Origin: JAQGLW01 sp035995725
Lineage (GTDB): Bacteria > Pseudomonadota > Gammaproteobacteria > Burkholderiales > Burkholderiaceae_D
NCBI GenBank assembly: GCA_035995725.1
Contig: DASYKE010000069.1
Location: 1-64,000 of the forward strand
Direction: 5' to 3'
DNA: 64,000 nt
The notes beneath the pieces are model-generated. The model was not told the DNA's origin, did no database searches, and was given only the letters and a program-made list of their open reading frames with translations. Of this stretch, positions 62,146 to 64,000 are shown piece after piece (within the stretch, counting starts at the first letter, position 1; each line of letters begins with the position of its first letter). Made by a program: the position numbers and the translations under genes.

Positions 62146-64000
62146 ATGCAGCACAAGCTCCTTGCACGTCAGTTGCGCCGCGCCTTCGGTCTGGTTCGCC
62201 CGGAAGAGCTTGATACGCTGCTCGGCACATTGCAGGCTGGTGGTGTGGCGGCATTCGTGAATGGTTTCGGCGAACTTTTGCAAGCGATAGACCAAAGTTA
62301 CCGACAGTACGACCGCGATCTGGATTTGCGTACCCTCAGCCTCGAAATCAGTTCCGATGAGCTGATTGTCGCCAACGACAAGTTGCGTTCCGAGGCCGCA
62401 CGGCAGCGGCAGGCGCTGCATTCGCTCCAGAGTACCCTGCAGCGCCTGACCGACGGCAAACCGTCTCCGCAGGGTGATGCATTCGATGACGATTTCCTGC
62501 TGTTGATGAAAGAGCTGGAGGCTCTGGTGAAACAGCGCGAGGATGCCCGCGACGCATTGGCGGAAAATGAAACGCGTATTCACCGCATTTTGGAAAATCT
62601 GCGTGAAGTGGTGTTCCAAATGAATGCCGACGGCATGTGGACTTACCTTAATCCGGCGTGGGAACAGATTACCGGATTCAGCGTGGACAACACTTTAGGT
62701 CAGAATGCCTTTTCTTTTGTCCATCCTGAAGACCGCGATCGGGGCATTGAACAATCCATGCTGTTAATCAGCCGGGAAAAGGAGTTCTGCCGGTATCAAT
62801 TGCGGTATCTCACCAAGGACGGAGGTCATCGCTGGCTGGAGGTTTTCGCTGCGCCGATTGTGGGCGAAAACGGTACGATCGGCGGAGTGAGCGGTACGCT
62901 CAACGATATTACCGAACAGAAGGTGGCGCAGGATCAGCTGAGCACCAGCGAAGAGCGGCTCAAGCTGGCTCTGCTGGCGTCGGATACGTCGTTGCTCGAT
63001 TGGGATTTGACGGAAGCGCATCCATACATCGATCCGAAGTGGGCTGTCGCCCTCGGCTACCATCTGGAAGCCCCGATATTGCTGAATATTGACTGGCTCA
63101 AGCAAATCCATCCCGACGACCAGTCGCGCTGGCACGAGCAAATGGCCCAGCACCTGCACCACGAACGCTCCGATCTGGATATGGAATTGCGCTTTGCCAC
63201 TTGTCAAGGCGGATGGCTTCATGCCTCCTTTCGCGGGAGGATTGTGGCCTGGGATGGCGAAAAAGCCCGTCGTTTAGCCGGTGTATTGCAAGATATCACT
63301 GAGAAAAGGCGCTCCGATGAACTGATATGGAAACAGGCGAATTTCGACATATTGACCGGCCTGCCGAACCGCGGGTTATTTCGCGACCGGCTGAATCTGG
63401 AAATCATTAAAGCGCAGCGTGATAATGGTCAGATGGCGCTTATTTTTGTTGATCTCGATCGATTCAAGGAAGTCAACGATACGCTGGGGCATGACGCGGG
63501 CGACTTGCTGCTGATAGAAGCTGCGCGCCGTATCCAGCAATGTGTGCGCGCATCGGACACGGTGGCGCGCCTGAGCGGAGACGAGTTCACGGTCATTCTG
63601 CCGGGCTTGAAAAGCAAGAAAGTCGAATACATAGTTCAGAAAATACTTGACCGTCTGGCCGAGCCCTTCCAAATTAGAAATGAAGTAGCATATCTTTCCG
63701 CCAGCATCGGTATCACGCTTTATCCGACTGATGCTACCGAGCCGGAAAGCCTGATCAAAAACGCCGACCAGGCGATGTACGTTGCAAAAAGAGAAGGCCG
63801 CAACCGGTTCAGTTATTACACGAGATTAATGCAGGAAGACATACAGACGCGGCTACGGTTAAGCACCGATCTGCGATCTGCACTGGCTACCGGCCAGTTG
63901 AAGGTGCATTTCCAGCCGGTATTGGATCTGTCAACAGGATGCATTGTCAAAGCAGAGGCGTTGTTACGTTGGAACCACCCTACGCGCGGGATGGTGCCGC
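62146..64000 (+). CDS. PAS-PAS-GGDEF-EAL protein, 3' end cut by window
   Basis: Starts three bases after the FIST gene stop and runs off the window after 618 codons. The N-terminal about 140 residues are helical and coiled-coil-like (LLARQLRRAFGLVRPEELDT), followed by two PAS domains (about 143-262 and 270-385), a GGDEF domain with SGDEF at residues 477-481 (first Gly replaced by Ser), and the start of an EAL domain (KAEALLRW). No membrane helix is visible, so the FIST protein probably supplies the signal. SGDEF may reduce but need not abolish cyclase activity. Confidence 0.9.
   Translation, partial: MQHKLLARQLRRAFGLVRPEELDTLLGTLQAGGVAAFVNGFGELLQAIDQSYRQYDRDLDLRTLSLEISSDELIVANDKLRSEAARQRQALHSLQSTLQRLTDGKPSPQGDAFDDDFLLLMKELEALVKQREDARDALAENETRIHRILENLREVVFQMNADGMWTYLNPAWEQITGFSVDNTLGQNAFSFVHPEDRDRGIEQSMLLISREKEFCRYQLRYLTKDGGHRWLEVFAAPIVGENGTIGGVSGTLNDITEQKVAQDQLSTSEERLKLALLASDTSLLDWDLTEAHPYIDPKWAVALGYHLEAPILLNIDWLKQIHPDDQSRWHEQMAQHLHHERSDLDMELRFATCQGGWLHASFRGRIVAWDGEKARRLAGVLQDITEKRRSDELIWKQANFDILTGLPNRGLFRDRLNLEIIKAQRDNGQMALIFVDLDRFKEVNDTLGHDAGDLLLIEAARRIQQCVRASDTVARLSGDEFTVILPGLKSKKVEYIVQKILDRLAEPFQIRNEVAYLSASIGITLYPTDATEPESLIKNADQAMYVAKREGRNRFSYYTRLMQEDIQTRLRLSTDLRSALATGQLKVHFQPVLDLSTGCIVKAEALLRWNHPTRGMVP

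Overview
The window looks like chromosomal DNA of a Burkholderiales betaproteobacterium, probably in or near the Oxalobacteraceae. This rests on the fba-purC-purE-purK order, two Bug-type (tripartite tricarboxylate) solute receptors, several CaiB-family genes and moderately high G+C. The placement is inference from gene content, not from a marker phylogeny. I saw no rRNA, tRNA, CRISPR array, intact insertion sequence or prophage.

1-25.8 kb is mainly housekeeping. It holds the end of a class II fructose-bisphosphate aldolase gene, purC-purE-purK, a Sua5-type tRNA threonylcarbamoylation gene, a SemiSWEET transporter, glutaryl-CoA dehydrogenase with a flavin reductase, an orphan N-terminal piece of an AMP-forming ligase, msrA, an MFS-hemerythrin-pdxH-cfa run, tcdA, a membrane GGDEF-EAL protein, guaC-thpR, a lipoprotein phosphoesterase, a copper P-type ATPase beside a broken merR gene, a gspA-gspB pair, and a lipoprotein of the sorbosone-dehydrogenase type.

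26-47 kb is catabolic. One operon is caiB, crotonase, oxidoreductase, Bug receptor (26.2-30.2 kb). After pirin, a hemerythrin-domain protein and serC-serA comes a second, larger set: Bug receptor, MmgE/PrpD, fused ADP-forming acyl-CoA synthetase, acyl-CoA dehydrogenase, alpha/beta hydrolase, class II aldolase and 2-hydroxyacid dehydrogenase. It converges on a compact citryl-CoA-lyase-like gene coupled to a second caiB. Together these suggest CoA-dependent breakdown of a polycarboxylic acid not identified here.

47.5-55.4 kb is a divergent regulon of phthalate-dioxygenase type around a MarR gene. To the left run the Rieske oxygenase, a class II aldolase-fold enzyme (candidate decarboxylase), an orphan periplasmic binding protein and a secreted hydrolase-like protein. 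To the right run marR, a Gfo/Idh-type diol dehydrogenase and a phthalate-dioxygenase-type reductase. A perfect 16-bp palindrome upstream of marR has a partial copy inside the spacer of the oxygenase promoter, so one repressor plausibly controls both arms. A marR-nodT-emrA-emrB efflux operon follows. The window closes with a FIST-domain sensor gene coupled to a PAS-GGDEF-EAL gene that runs off the end.

The most unusual structural signal is a set of short dispersed repeats with units of 15, 21 and 24 nt, all multiples of three. They lie between guaC and thpR, inside the linkers of GspA and GspB, and (a looser relative) in the extended tail of the flavin reductase. In the coding copies they preserve the reading frame and add new low-complexity peptide.
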